Shown here: piece by piece, positions 25,001 through 38,800 of the stretch
How positions within the stretch are numbered: position 1 is the stretch's first letter
Layout of the letters: the number at the start of each line of letters is the position of its first letter
Source of the DNA: Rhea pennata
Lineage: Eukaryota > Chordata > Aves > Rheiformes > Rheidae
Assembly: GCF_028389875.1 (NCBI RefSeq)
Contig: NC_084702.1
Location: 59,374,553 to 59,438,552 of the forward strand
Reading direction: 5' to 3'
Length of the DNA: 64,000 nucleotides
Notes under the pieces: model-generated
Database searches by the model: none
Told to the model about the DNA's origin: nothing
Seen by the model: only the letters and a program-made list of their open reading frames with translations
Program-made: the position numbers and the translations under genes

Positions 25001-28000
25001 TATTACATCTCTATGTCAACTATGAATTATCACTAGAAAAGCAGCTTTTCTTTAGGGTGCCAAATGTCACCTAAACTAAACCACAAAACTGGGAGAGGGC
25101 AGACAGAATCCCAATAGGATCGATCCGTAGTAAGAGCAGTCCTTAGAGCAGCAAGTCACCGACACCATGCCGGAAACATGCTAAAGAAAGCAGCTCACTC
25201 TCTCTAGAACCATCAGAAAATAGATGTAAGCCTTCATCTTAAGTCTAGAGAGAGTTACTTATGCAACCAAGGCAATTCCTGATGCAACTCTTTTCTACTA
25301 GGGATAGGACTGTCTGTGGGGTTACACCAGGGATGAAACTGCTCCACTGGATCACTGCAGCAGTAATATTTACAAATCTAGTACAAAAGAAACATTGTCG
25401 TGAATGTTTAACAAAATTCTCTTTGCAACATTTAGTAAGGTTTTCTTCAAGTGGCTATTAGTTAGAAATCCAGATCTGCAAGGTAGTCAGAATGCAGTTA
25501 ATCCTGGGACAGAAAACAAACTTACTGCCAACTTTCAGAAGTAGAAGCACCTAGAAAAATTTGGAGAGCAATATGATCAAACTGAAGTTCATCTGTTTAG
25601 TTTTAAAATATTTGTCATTTTAAACATAAAAAATGTGTAGTGGTAAATGTCATTTAAGTTCTATGAGTATATGGTTTTAAAATAAATACGCATATTTATG
25701 TCAGGGATAAGCATTATGTGAAAAAACATTATCAGATGTGTGAGCTTAGCAAATTTGTAGCAAATTACATAATTGTCCATAAGCTACAAATCAGTCTGAA
25801 TCGGACCAAATACAATCATTTTGGTATATTAATTAGGATGTTATATTTAGTCTTGAAAATGTTGAAGATTCATGTCTGCTTTTTGGATAGTTAAGGAAAT
25901 CTTTTGCATAAATTTACTGACAATGCTATAATGTTCAAAATGTCATAGCTCATTAACTGCATATTTTGACGAAAGCAGTCAGTAATCATCTGAACACTAC
26001 TAATTTTCTATATTACACCTAGATATTAAAACAGAAATGTTTTTGCTTATAATGGTTACTCTTTTCCAAAATGGTTGATAATTAAAGGAGAAGAGAAGAT
26101 TTGTTCCGTTTTAGAAAGAGGTTGTTTTCCCATTTTGGCATAGTGATACATAATTAAGTACAAATAGCATGCTACTGTTTTTATATACTAATTGAGATAT
26201 GAAAAAAAATATTTATTCTTTAATAGTCTAAATACAAGAAAGATACTTTTTACAGTATGCACTATGTTTTTAAAATCTCAGTCAGTTTATGTATATGTAT
26301 ATTCAGGGGTAAAAATCACCATTTTATTTTGAAAAGAAGTGACTTTTATTTTGTCTTTTTTTGCTTCTGTCATGTTCATGCCATTAGTTCATACCATTTA
26401 CAAAATCTTTTATTTTTTGAGAGATTTTGTGTCTATTTCTTCTTTCTGTCTCCCTCCAAGCGCATTTTTAAGTTTTCTTTCTCTATATTTTGTTCTTGAC
26501 TTTTGTATTTTCAATTTCATTTCTTCTATTTCTCCTCCCCATGTCAGTACTTTACTCACTACCTTCTAGTTCAAGCCATATTCACAACAGGGTGTTCTCT
26601 AGCCCTGTTGTAACTGAAAACAGACCTATCTTTGGCTCTGATCCAGGCCTTAAGATGCCTCTATCCAGACCCTTCCTTTGTGGCATAGCTTGCTCTGAAG
26701 ATTTTCTTTTCAAAGCTAACACATTCAAAAATATTTTTATTTGGTTTCTGCGGCAATTCTGAGGGAAGCACATCTTTTATTATTATTATTTTTTTTTTCC
26801 TTTACAAAAGTTTGCCTACCTCTTTCCCATAAAGGTTACCAAAGTTTTAGCTACGTTGTGAGCAGGTTGCTGCCTGCTGCAGCCTTTCATCCAATTAATG
26901 AAAAATTCTCAGTTCAGGAATTGTTTTTCTCTCTAAAGCTTTCCAAATCCTTTGCTATAAACATGAGATTATTGATACACAAATTATTTCCCAGTAATAC
27001 AAGCATTATCCATTTACACTGTAAAACCATAAAAGAAAATTTGTGAAATCCCACTGAATCATGTTAGAAGGGAAAGTTCCAGTAGAAAAATTAAACCCAG
27101 GAAAGTCTGGTTCTCTCCTAGCACATTAGAAGGTGTGTAGGAAGAGCATGATTCTCCAGCAGCTCGCTATGTGATGTCTTAACCAGTGGAAAAGGAGACA
27201 GCCTTGTAACAGACTGTCAGCTATCAGGAATCATCTTGTGTCTGCAGCTGCCTTCTCATCCTGGGCAGTCAGCCCTCACTGATGAGGATGCTGCTGCAGA
27301 GAGCAAGGAGATAAATAAATTCAGAGAAGGGTAGATGTATCTTCTCTCCATTTCCAGCTTCCAGGAAACCCATGGGACCTGATAAAGCTCCATAAGGAGA
27401 AATGAACAATTACATTCCATGAAACTACAAAGTCTGTACAATTTTTGATCCAGTCACCGTACCAAAATGTTTCGGGGAGTTAATTCTTACAACTACTCGT
27501 CTGCCACTTGCTGCTCACTCCAGACAAGTGAGTCACCAGTACAAATATCAAACTTTGTAAGGGGTGCTAAAGTGACAAAGAGGAGTTGTGGAAGGAGGCA
27601 AAATGCAGATAGTTCGGTTAGCTCTGCAAATCATCCAGCTGTCTCTCTTCCATTTCCAGTGGGTCGCTTGTCAGAACATTAGCATATGAAACTGATAAAC
27701 CAGGAGATTCTTAGCAAAAAAAACTTCCTTGGTTCCAGTATCAACATAGAAAAAAGATGAGGGACAACAGACTCTGATAATCATGTACCCGGGTAGGGAC
27801 TTGGCAGGAGAAGCCTGAAGCTATATGAATAAACACACATTCAAGTCCAGCTGGAAAATGCTAAAATAGTATAAAAATGATTCCCACTGAAGAAGGTTGT
27901 TGAACTCTTTCTAAATGGCCTCAGGTTCTCTTATGCCTTCCTTCCTACCAGCCTACCACTTGCTGCCAATATCCTGATAGTAAAAATGATTTAAGAAAAA

Positions 28001-30280
28001 AAAAAAGACTGTTCAAACAGGCCACAGCAATCCAGGTCATTGTTTATATCAGGCCTTCCAGGTCTTTGTTCCCAGAACAGAATTCCATCAGATATTCTTT
28101 CCATCAAAAAGCACATAATTTTCTCAGTGCCAGACTTTGCTACAAGGCAACCTCTGCCACACACAAAATTGGGAAGGTGGAAAAAGGAATTACAATCAGA
28201 AAAAAATGTAACTTGTTGCAAGAAGTTGGTGAACAGCATTGTAGAGGCAAATTATAAATTGATGTTGAGTACTTATATCTGTATTTAGTCTCTTGACTAA
28301 GTGACTGTTTTTTTAAGCATGCTGAATGTCTAGAGGTTCCATTACACTTTCTGCACCAGTGAGATCATGCATCTCAGATCAAGGATGTACTAAGTACTAC
28401 ATTTACATTTGCAGCTTTTTATTACTGTTAACTACCCTTAGCTATTTTTTTTAATTCCTGTTTAATGTATTCGGTAAAAAGAGCAAGAGGTACACAGGGA
28501 CAGCAATCTCAATTCTGCCAAAGACATCAGAAATGGCAAAGCAGCCCCAAAACAAAACAACATTGCTAAATGATACTGTAACAAATTCTTTCCCTTTTTA
28601 TTGCTTTACTGAAGCTGCCATGGAGCATATGGAACCACAATTCAATTATGACTTAAAAAAAAAAAAGAGGGGAGAGAGAGAGAGACATTTTATTTCAGAA
28701 CGTTCATTTCATATAGGCTCTGTATGGAACAGAAGAAGTCATCTATCCTCTACACATACACATCCTGGTTCCTGAAAACTGTTTGACAAAAAGAGTTTGA
28801 AAGAGAGCATCTTTTCTTTACATAGGCTTTCTAGTTTGCACACTGTTTAAGAAAAAAATTGAAGCTCTGCAGCCATACTGACATTCTTGAGTCCTGGCAG
28901 GTCACTTCTTTCAGAGCCAAGTCCAAATTGTATTCTCTCTCTTAAGCTTTCTGAAGAATAAAGAAACTGTGGAAAATAGCAACTTTTCATAAAGTTGAAT
29001 TTAGAACAAGTTTCTGTAAATGTAGTGATGGAATAGTTGGAAATCTTTTAGTCTTTTTTTTTCTCTCTCTGTAATAGCTATACTCCATTGTAGGTGATAC
29101 CAGTCAAGAGTTTTTTTTTTTTTCTTCCCTTTCCCAATGTTGTGGAAATTAAAATCCAGGCTATAGACTATAGGTTGTCATATTCTTTTTCTTATAATAT
29201 TTTTTGGAAAATTTTCTCAGAGCTACAAAAGACATTCTAGGTAAAAAGAAAGAAAGAAACCTATCCCAAAATACCCAGTTAAGAAAGGCACTTAGATAGC
29301 TTGTGTAAAACCTTGATTCAAAGCAAGGGAATGAACCTTGATTTGTGTTACTCAATGTCAGGACAGCAAACTTATTTCCCATGCTAGCATAAATCTTTCC
29401 CTGGTTTTATGTTAAATCAGGTTCTGTTACTCTAAATAATACTGATTTACCTGAAGCAGGGACATGAAACTGGGTCTCACATTTCAGCAGAGTGCCTTGA
29501 CTGTACAGTTTAACAGAAGATTGTGGTTTTGTCTCAGTGTTAGATGAAAAGACACATTGTTTTTTTTCACCTGAAAATCCACTTCCTTCTCAGTTTTGCT
29601 GTCATTTTTCCTAAACTGTCAAATTGAAAGAAGGAGATGAAAGCTGTGACCTGCTGTTAGAGACAAATCGCTGCTGGAAAGCAGCTGAAAGGTATGTTCT
29701 CTATTTTTTTTGCTTTTCTGCCTTGATTTGGGGGGTCTTCATAGCCCCAAACCAAATGGTGTGTGGGACGAGAGCAATGGATCAGCAGCAGAGGCAGTGC
29801 AACCTGAAAGCATTTGGCTCAAATAAAGATTGCTTTCTGCTAAACCATAATTTTATTCAAGAAATAGTGGCTCAGTTGGTTCATCATGTGAAGACTTAAT
29901 ATGGAGTAGACTTTAGAGTATGAATGTCCTATATAAAAATGATCCCAAAGCTCTAGGTCTGAAAAAAGCAATGGGAAAACCTCTCTTTATTTTCTATTTA
30001 ATTTAGAGGATATGCATAGAGATTCTGAACATGTGACAATCATTTTCTTTTTCTGTCAAGTTACTATACATTTATTTCAATGTTAGTATACATACTAAGG
30101 CTGCCTATAAAATATTTTAATGGGCAGTTCTGTTTTGCTTCTGCGTAAAGGGTTTGTAGGAATAATGGAAGCTAGAGACAGTTACAGAATCCCGTGTGTC
30201 AAAGTCAGATTAATGAAAATAAAGAAGCCAATCCTGTTTTTGTTGAAATCAAACAGAAAATTAGCTTGATGTAATTTTTT
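16030..30280. other. Intergenic DNA, CENPK side
   Basis: About 14 kb with no supported gene. Open frames are short (mostly under 115 codons), unspliced and unlike known families. A small 11-base perfect inverted repeat sits at 18845-18871, a 14-base direct repeat around 21119-21147, and TTTA and poly-T/poly-A tracts are scattered. CpG is sparse, so no promoter is evident. Distal enhancers cannot be judged from one sequence. Confidence 0.65.
18845..18871. repeat. Perfect 11-base inverted repeat
   Basis: TTACACTGTGA at 18845-18855 and its exact reverse complement at 18861-18871, separated by five bases (CAGTT). It forms a simple stem-loop or could be a palindromic protein site. No T run or neighbouring gene suggests a terminator. 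Confidence 0.8.
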
Positions 30281-30288
30281 GTACAAGT

Positions 30289-30358
30289 TAGAATCATGTA
30301 GGTTGGAAGGGATCTCTGGAGGACATCTAGTCCAATCTCTTGCTAATTCAGGGAGTGA
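30289..30358 (-). mobile_element. CR1 LINE 3' end fragment, antisense
   Basis: About 70 bases matching the reverse complement of the CR1 3' UTR: AGAATCATGTAGGTTGGAAG, then GGATCTCTGGAGGACATCTA and GTCCAA. This is the classic terminal segment left by 5' truncation. Confidence 0.85.
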
Positions 30359-31517
30359 CAAAGAAAACATGCTGCTTGCCTCTGAGCTGCCGATAAACCA
30401 TCCTAATGCATATGAATTTATATGGGCATTTCTTTTATAGCACCTAAGATTTTCTGGGTTGGTCAGGTGTACTCCTGTATTTCAGTTATCAGTTCTGCTC
30501 TGTAATAGTTGTCTGTTGTTACTGATACGTTAAGCCAGAGTTCTTCATATGGATTTCATATTTATTTATCTCATGTCTAGTGCCCATCAGGCTTACAATA
30601 TACATGGCTAGTCTATAATATAATCTGAGATAAAAAATATTAATTCTGCAATTAAGATTTCTCTAGAATAAATGGCATCAGAGAACACACAAACACATGA
30701 GTTAAATTAATGTCTGCCAAGTCACAGAGCCAACATTTGTTCAGTTTAGAGGTACTTATTTTAAACAAGCAGAAGAGAGAGATGCAATGATTCTTCCATA
30801 TGATCTTGGATGAATCTTAAGTAGAAATCTTAGGAACAATTGAGAACCCTAACTAAAATCTGTTTCCATTAAGTAAAAGTGACTAATGAACTTACTTCCC
30901 TCTTCCATTCCTTTCTAGAGAATCTGCATTCAGTCCAGATTTGCTGGTTAAATTTGCACAAAGCTACAGACTGCAGTAATTCATGAAAGAAATGAAGTAG
31001 AGCAATTGGATGTGAACTGGCACAGGTAAATAGAACCAAAAAGATTGTATATGGCATGTTAGGTTGGCTGAATCTGCCACTTTTTCCATCTCCCTGAAAC
31101 TTCCTTTTAGTACTATACAGGCAAGGAAGGCATCATTTTCACTAAATTTATGGATGGCTAAGATATTTTCTTGAATCCAAACTGCCCAAATCATTGAAGT
31201 TTAGTGCTGAACCAGATAGAAAGCTTAATATACAGGGTAGGAGGAGTTTAAATTTAGTAACTGTTGTGTGCCAGGAATATAGTCATTTTTCTTCAGGGAA
31301 TTGGTTGAGTCCAGCAAATTGGCAATGGATAAGGGGGAAACCATTCTGCTTCCAGCTGGAGCCAGTCTGGGATTCTATATCTCAGAGGCTTAAAATATTA
31401 CACTGCCTGACATGAGATGATTGCCTGATGACCAAGTGGTGAAGTCGGGGAAATACAAATTACCTATTGTGACAAAGCTGTAGTATTTGTAAGGAGATCC
31501 TGAACTTGTTATTATTT

Positions 31518-31538
31518 AAAAAAAAAAAAAAAAAAAAG
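31518..31538. repeat. Poly-A run, 21 bases
   Basis: An uninterrupted A homopolymer in intergenic DNA. No retroposon body is recognisable immediately upstream. Confidence 0.9.
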
Positions 31539-34500
31539 TTTGTTTACTTTGGAAAAAATAAAGGGGAGAAATACGGGTAAGAAGTCTATCCAAAGTAAGC
31601 TACATTTTAAGAAGGAGGATTTCTTTTAATTACATCTGTTTTTTTCCCAAAGGGTAAAAGGCAGTATTTGTTTATCATGCAAATTACCTTCTAATCTACC
31701 TCTACCTATACAGTTAATTAGTCTAAGATAAATTTGACTTCATTTCAAAAATATAATTTTTATATTTTATTCAACCTACTACTATTCAACTTTTATTCAA
31801 TCTCAGAAAAAGAACTACCTGCTATGAGAGCCTGTATACCCCTACGAAAAGCTTAATCTAAACCAGATAATCCACATCAGAACAGTCCTTTCCCTATTTT
31901 CAGTTAATTCTCACGACCCAAACCCTTGAATCTTCACCTGCCATTATGATTTATGCACAGCCTGTGAAGTGAAATATAGTCATGAGTATTAAGAATTTTT
32001 TAATCCTATATCCACAATGTTTGTATGTTCCGTATTATCAAAATGTCTGCTTCAGAAAATGCATATTCAAACACAAAGTTGTGAAAAGTGAAGGATGTGA
32101 GTTTAAACCCACTACCTTAGCCATAATAAAAGATGTTTGTTTTTTAATAGGAAAGCATTATTTTTTGGAAATTATAAATGATTCATTGGAACAGAAGACC
32201 TTCCCACCCTCTCAATACCCATAGCCAGTATACATGTTCACAATTTCTAGATACATACTTTTATATATATGAAAAAAATACATACTTAAGTCTATAAAAA
32301 TACACTTGAATAAACTAGTTTTACATTTTAAAATACATATTTAAGTCACTAAGCTTGAATGACCTTGCCAACTAATACACAGTTATCAGCTTCTCGTTTG
32401 TGAAAAGATATTAAGTGAGCTAAGAGAGAATGGCCGCTAACTGCATATCTTATAATCAATATTCTTCATGCATCTCAGAAGTGAAGGAGAGAATTGGCAT
32501 GCTCTCTGAATGAGATCAGGTAGGGAGACAAGTAGGATAGTAAGAGAGATAGTAGGAGAAAGTAGGATAGCCCTGAAATCTTGTTGATCCCACTGTTGAT
32601 GATAGTTCGTTCTTAAAGGGCAAATTCAGTATTGTTGATCATAGTGCCATAGTCACACTTGAAAACATTTCAAAATTCAGTATCTTTTTTTTGTTTAAAT
32701 GCTTCATAACCAAGAAAACACAAGAATAGTGATGAACATCTTTTTCTATTGCTTTTTTATATTTGAGTCATATCAGGTTCATACCTCTGTTCTATGCGAA
32801 ATGTCTATATGAAACAACTGGAAAACATCCTGAGCTGTTTAAAAGCTTAAGTGTTAGCAAGGAGCAGAAGACATTTTAGTAGTAACATTTCTACTTAGGC
32901 ACATTTATTAGGACATATGTAATATCTAATAGGACAAGCATAATGAGGTTATTTGAGGAAAAACAATTATATAATGATACTATGGTGGGCATTTGTCACA
33001 CACAATCTGTTCCCAAGATTTAAAAAAAGGACTTTTCTGCATATTATATTTCTCTCAGGAGATCCCCGAACTATTGAGCAAAAAATCAAGAAAGCACACC
33101 TAGCCACTATCCATCTGAGCTAGAGAGCAGTGATTAATCAAAAAGCTGTGTAGAATGTTTTACCTTCAAAACTACAGTTTGGCCTCAGAAGAATTATAGT
33201 AACATATTTTACACTCCATCTTTGGTAAGAAAACAGGTAGTTTGTAAGAGATTAGTGTGTAGTTTTATTGTAGAGTAGCCCATGAGCAATGCTGGGCTGC
33301 CCTGCCTCTTCCAAAAGTTTTCCATTTCAGCCAAAAACAAATTTCAAGCTTCTGAATTGCTTTTTCTATGGAGTCTCAGGGAAAAAACAAACAAACAAAA
33401 CAAAACAAAACAAAAAAAACTTTGCAGAGATACTGCACAAAGTGAATTCCCTGGTATTCTTTTGCAGTTAATTTGTTTCATCCCTCAAAAGAAAGTCCTC
33501 AATAGAAGAGTATCCATTCATGTGCAAAGTTGGGAATCTGGGGTAAAACAAGAGCAAAGGTTAGCCCTGGTGCCTCCCCCAGCCCTATTCAGAGAGAATC
33601 CCAGTTCTCTTCTTCCTCACCTCTGAAAGTCACACATTGTATCTGGGGACAGAGAAAGAAAATGGCCCAGAGACAGCTATTCAAAAATGAGAAATAAAAA
33701 TGCCCTGGGTGTAGACTTTAAATAGAAATGACAGGATATATATGCCCCAGGTGATGTGTAAAACTAAAGATTTTACACTCTGTTAAAGAGGCATGAGCAT
33801 AGGCTAGAGAAATAAGGTTAGGAAGGATGGAAATAGCTGTAACTTACCTCATTTTTGTAATTACTAAAATGTATTTGGGCCTGACCTAAAATATATACCA
33901 GCTGAATTGAAGGTGTGACTTTGTACAAATTTAGTTAAACTACTTCACTTATACAGTTCCTTAAATTACATATTCCTGAATTATAAAGTAATTAATGCTT
34001 AATTACACTTAATCCCCTGTGGCCCAATTTGATCTCTTAGTAAACACTAATCATATCTGGTAAAACACAAAACTAAACTTTCAACTTGTGCACTGTTCAA
34101 GATGATCTTTGACTTAGAAAATGGTGAAACATCTTCCTTTTTAAGTGCTCATTTTCCAGACAGCAGGATAAATTCACTGGTACACTAGGTACACATTTTC
34201 GGATGGGATATCTGCATCTGTGCCCATACTTATTAAGTATGTACTTGTTTGGCCGTGTAAATACACTGCTAAATTATGATAACTGTAGGTAGTGACTGTT
34301 AGCTGAACTTCATACAGACTGGCAACACTGGAAGAGTAGTGTTAGGTTTATACTTAAATCTATGCACAAAATTTCTGGTGCAGTAATTTATATCAGAACT
34401 TACTCTATTTCATTGCCAGACAACCTAATCTGTGGATGAAATTGTTTAGTCAGATTTGTAGATGGCTGCAACTGTGGATGCAATGAGCTAAAACTAAGTG

Positions 34501-35659
34501 TATAGCATTTTCTTCAAGTATGTAGATTTCTATAGCTGATATTCCATTTGTTTTGAGCACTTCTATTTTCTCTGCCAAATTTCTTAATATACTATTAATT
34601 ACAAAGGTTACAGAATAATACTTAGAAGTTGCTACTAATAATTGAGTTTCAGCCATGGTGGGAACACAGATAGGTGTTAAGAAAAGTTAGTCTTTCACAA
34701 GTGAAAGTTGCTGCTAGAATCAGCTTGAATCTTTTTCACAAGAGACAATCATATGGAGGATGAGGCCTCTTTTTATCTTGAATAGTTGTGTGAATAGAAA
34801 CTCAGTGACAAGTTGCTTTTCCCTCAAACATCTTTGAACAGCTATACACCAGCATCATCTTATCTCTGGATGGTTTTATGGTTACTGTAGGTTAAAATGC
34901 AAAACTGATAGCATATATTGTACAAGCCTGTCAAACTATAGTATTAAGCTTTCTGAAAATTCTGAGAAAACTGGATCCGATCACTTTTCACTATAACTTC
35001 CCTATTTATGCAAATAATCATTTAACAGCTATAGCAGGAACAAAAGGACAGTAAGCTCAGTTCATATTTCAGTTCACAGATTGTGCCCAGAATTAGACCT
35101 GTAATTAAAAAGTGTAAGCTTTTAACTTCATAGAAACAAAACGCTGTTTGCCATTTTAATGCATAGCTGATTTTGCAGCTGGAAAAACTTTATTGTGACC
35201 TCTGATCTTTTACTGAAAAATCCTTTGTTTCAGTTTAAGCTTTAAAATACAACAGGATGCTTTACAAAATAATAACCTAAAATATACACAACAATTAAAA
35301 CATTTCAAGAATATTCAGTGGAATGTCAGAAGATTAACAGGGTTAAGTACCTATGAAAAGATTATATAAATTGCAACCATCATGATATTTGTTCTTGCTC
35401 CCAGGGTTGATGAGGGCTTTGATAGATCCATTTAACAAATAGCTGCAGTCATTGCTAGGGGATCAGCAACTGCTCTGTTTCAGAGTTCTTTTTATTACTA
35501 CCCTTTTGTGCGAGATCACTGCTTCCACAGCAGAGCAGCAAAACGCAACATATGGGTGCTCCCACACAAAGTCCAACAGCTTAACTTATGATCTAGTGGA
35601 AAGCGTTTTTAAATTAAGCCACTAGAATTTGTACTGAAGAAGTGTGTTCTTAACACAAA

Positions 35660-35830
35660 AATAGCTGTACTGAGTCAAACCAAAAGATTCATCTGGCCCT
35701 GGATCGTCTCCAGGAGTGGTTAAAAGTGACTAACTAGTCAAAGAACAGGGCAAGTATATATGACAATTCCCCTCTACGCTCTCCTGTCTCCAGTTTCTAA
35801 CCAGCTCTGTGTTAGGGACGTACATGAAGG
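35660..35830. mobile_element. Old dispersed sauropsid repeat, family not assigned
   Basis: A segment containing TACTGAGTCAAACCAAAAGA, TTCATCTGGCCCTGGATCGT and, further on, CTCTCCTGTCTCCAGTTTCT followed by CAGCTCTGTG. This resembles a degenerate high-copy repeat of reptile and bird genomes whose core reads roughly GGGTCAGACCAAAGGTCCAT. I rely on memory of that core and cannot name the family. A repeat-library search would settle it. Confidence 0.45.
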
Positions 35831-38800
35831 TCAGGGAACTTACAGCCGCACAAGCTGTCTTCATGCAAACCAGCCGATCCTAAGTGAGTTGTAAAAGGAG
35901 AATGTTGGACTCTTTAAGGGGCTCATTGCAAGCAAACTGCTTCAAGCAGAACACTGTCTTCCCTAATGAAGGAACTGCTAGTGCTGCGATAGTCCTATAA
36001 TAATATGAAACAGGAAATTACTTGTGAGATAGATGGAAAGGTATTTACTTACTGCATTCACATAACACTTCACTGCATTCACAATATGTTGCTGTATTTT
36101 GGAAGGGTAAGCAAAAGTTGCAAGGAGAGGCCTGGGTATTTTTTTTTTCCAATTGTTCTTTAATCCATCGGCCTAACAGCTTTCAGTACAGATAGTTCCA
36201 TTTATGAGCTGTTGCAAGACACTTTGGTAGAAAGAATGCCAGAGAGCCATCTAAATTAGACCAAGTTTTAATCTGTGTCCAAAGCAGCATGCACCATATG
36301 CTCTACAGTCTTTAATAAATCTTTTCCAGCTATACAGTCCAGGAATATGGAAAGTCCAATTCTTTCCATTCAAAATAAATCTGTGCACATTTCAAGATCC
36401 AATTTTAAAATCTCTGACATTACTGCATACTTTTACACAAAGCATACCAAGAAGTGGGGGATCACCACTTATTTCAGCAGATGCTAAATGAGGAGTCTAT
36501 GATGCGCATCAGCATGAAAACCGTAATTCTCCTCCAATTCAGATAGCAAAGCAGGTTCTTAGACCCAGGTGCCTGATTCCGAATTGGGAGTGTCGTTTTT
36601 AGAACTGAGCGCCAGACTCCACAACACTGTAGTGCTCTGCATGGTAATAGCCAAGTCTTCTTGTGAGCTAATTCCATATTTTTCATTCTGAAATCAAAAT
36701 AACTGAATTCTTGTACCTTTGCTCAGAATTTCTGCATAGCTTATATATGTTTCTGCCTACACTAATCTTTGAAGAATATCATTTTCCACAAAGATTTTCC
36801 ACACACATTTTCCACAGATTGTAGCATTTGTCTCAAATTTCTCCATAAATCTTACAGATTGTTCAGATCTTACTGAACAACTTTCTCTGGAAATGAAAAT
36901 AACAAAAGATATGCATAGAAAAAACAGAATACATACAGCTGGAAAATTATCCCTTTAGCAAACTACTATGCCCACTGCCATAATGTTGTTTCTGGTATCC
37001 ATCTCTTGGCTGGAAAGCTGGAAACAGATGAAGCAGAAAAAGATACCTTCTAGTGTCAAAAGAAGACAACTCCCTAGTCTGAACAACCTCTTTCCCCCTT
37101 ATTACTGCCCTTGTTCCTGTGTGCAGCTGAGTTTTCTATACTTTTTACTTTAAACATAATGAAGATAGTACCAGCTTGATCAACTTGCCTAGAAAATTTG
37201 AGGACATTATGCTGAAGGGATTCCCTAATCAGCTTGACTAATGTCAGAGTCCTAATTTCAGATTTACTAGAGAGATGAGACGTGTAGGCAATCTGAATTC
37301 AGGCTACTTACAAATGATACGTCAGTGTGAAATACTGGACCTCAACAGCACCATTACCTGCAAGCACTTCTACAATCTTTTAGTTCAGGGGAGTAAAAAT
37401 GAAGCACCTATGCACAGATAAATGCAAAGTTCCTAGGTAGTAGGTAGTATTTTTTCAACTATATGGTTGACCAAAGTAAGTATACCACAGTCTATTTAAC
37501 TTTCACTGAATAACTCTTGATGTGCGAATAGTAAAAATCATTATAAATTACAGACACTGCTAAACCAGTGATCCTGAATGGCAGAACAGCTCATCTGCTT
37601 GTGCATTTACCTGGTCCTGGAAATTATGTACAATACAGTGGGAAACTATGCAGGTTGCTAATGTTGTCCTATTAGCTTCTCCAGAGGCGGCAGCAGTATG
37701 GTGTCTTGGTCTGGAGAAATCTTGTAATCTAATTTGATGTAGCAGGTTGTCATAGTGAGGAGACAAGCAAACAATCTGGATGTTTGTCACATTTTCTATG
37801 CATCCTAAAGGCCAGGCTCCAGTTTTTTCCAGTTGTGACAGAGGAGTAGTAAGAGGATGAATTTCTAATTCCTTACATGGAATTTACCAGATCAGAATTG
37901 GTTCAGAGCATAAATTCTTCCAATTCAGTACAAGCCGCATAATAGTAAGAAACAGTAAGACATCTAATCCTAAAATAACGTATCATCTAAAAATTAACTT
38001 GAGGAACACATTTTTAAGGCTTTTCTTCAATAGTACTTTCAAAAGCGGAAGAGCACTTACAGTTTCACAGAATTACACATACATAATTAAAACAAGTTTT
38101 AAGTTGAAGGGCTTTTTCTCTGTCAGTGGAATATGACAACCCATGTCATTGTACATACTAAGCCATAATCACTGCTGTAATCTTTGCAAAGGACCCAAAG
38201 GTTATTTGCTAAGCTACTCCAGCAAACGCTCCCAAAAGAGTTGACACATCCCACTGTGTCTTGAGTCCTACATTGTAATAAATAGACATTCCAGCAAACA
38301 ATTTTTATTCATCAGCCACCACATCAGTAAGTGCTGTGGTACGTGGACCCACTCACAGGGTAGCCCATGCCTCTGCAAGGAGCTGACATGTAACGTCCAA
38401 GCAATGGCACAAGCCAGACATCAACAGTCCTGTTGCCAATCTTTGCACCAGCAGAAGGGCCAGTCAGGCCATTAAGGCCACAGTTTGATTAAGAAAAGAA
38501 ACAGGAGAAAGTCATGAAAGACTATAGGCAAAAAATTGCCATAGGGAATTAACTATAACATTTACTAAGCTCATCCCTTGTTTAACTGGCAGCTGCTAGT
38601 CCTGTACAGAAAACAAGATGGAGAGTCCTTAACTGTCTTACCTTGAACAAGAGATGATGCATCAAACATGATGAAATTTTTGATGGTCAATATTTAAAAA
38701 TAATACTTCAAAATATCCTCTGTAACATTCCCTAGCTACTTATTGCTACTGTATGCTTGTATTTTACCTATATGCTGGAGGAATTTTGCTTGATATTTCT

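Noticed and set aside
26257-27046. Phenylalanine/serine-rich overlapping frames in the intergenic region
   Set aside because: They are produced by a T-rich strand, overlap in several frames and have no homologue I recognise.
37560-37790. Minus-strand open frame with a histidine/cysteine-containing CIVSHCIVHNF segment, considered as a Harbinger-type transposase remnant
   Set aside because: The resemblance is a few residues only, with no DDE context or terminal repeats. It is probably chance.
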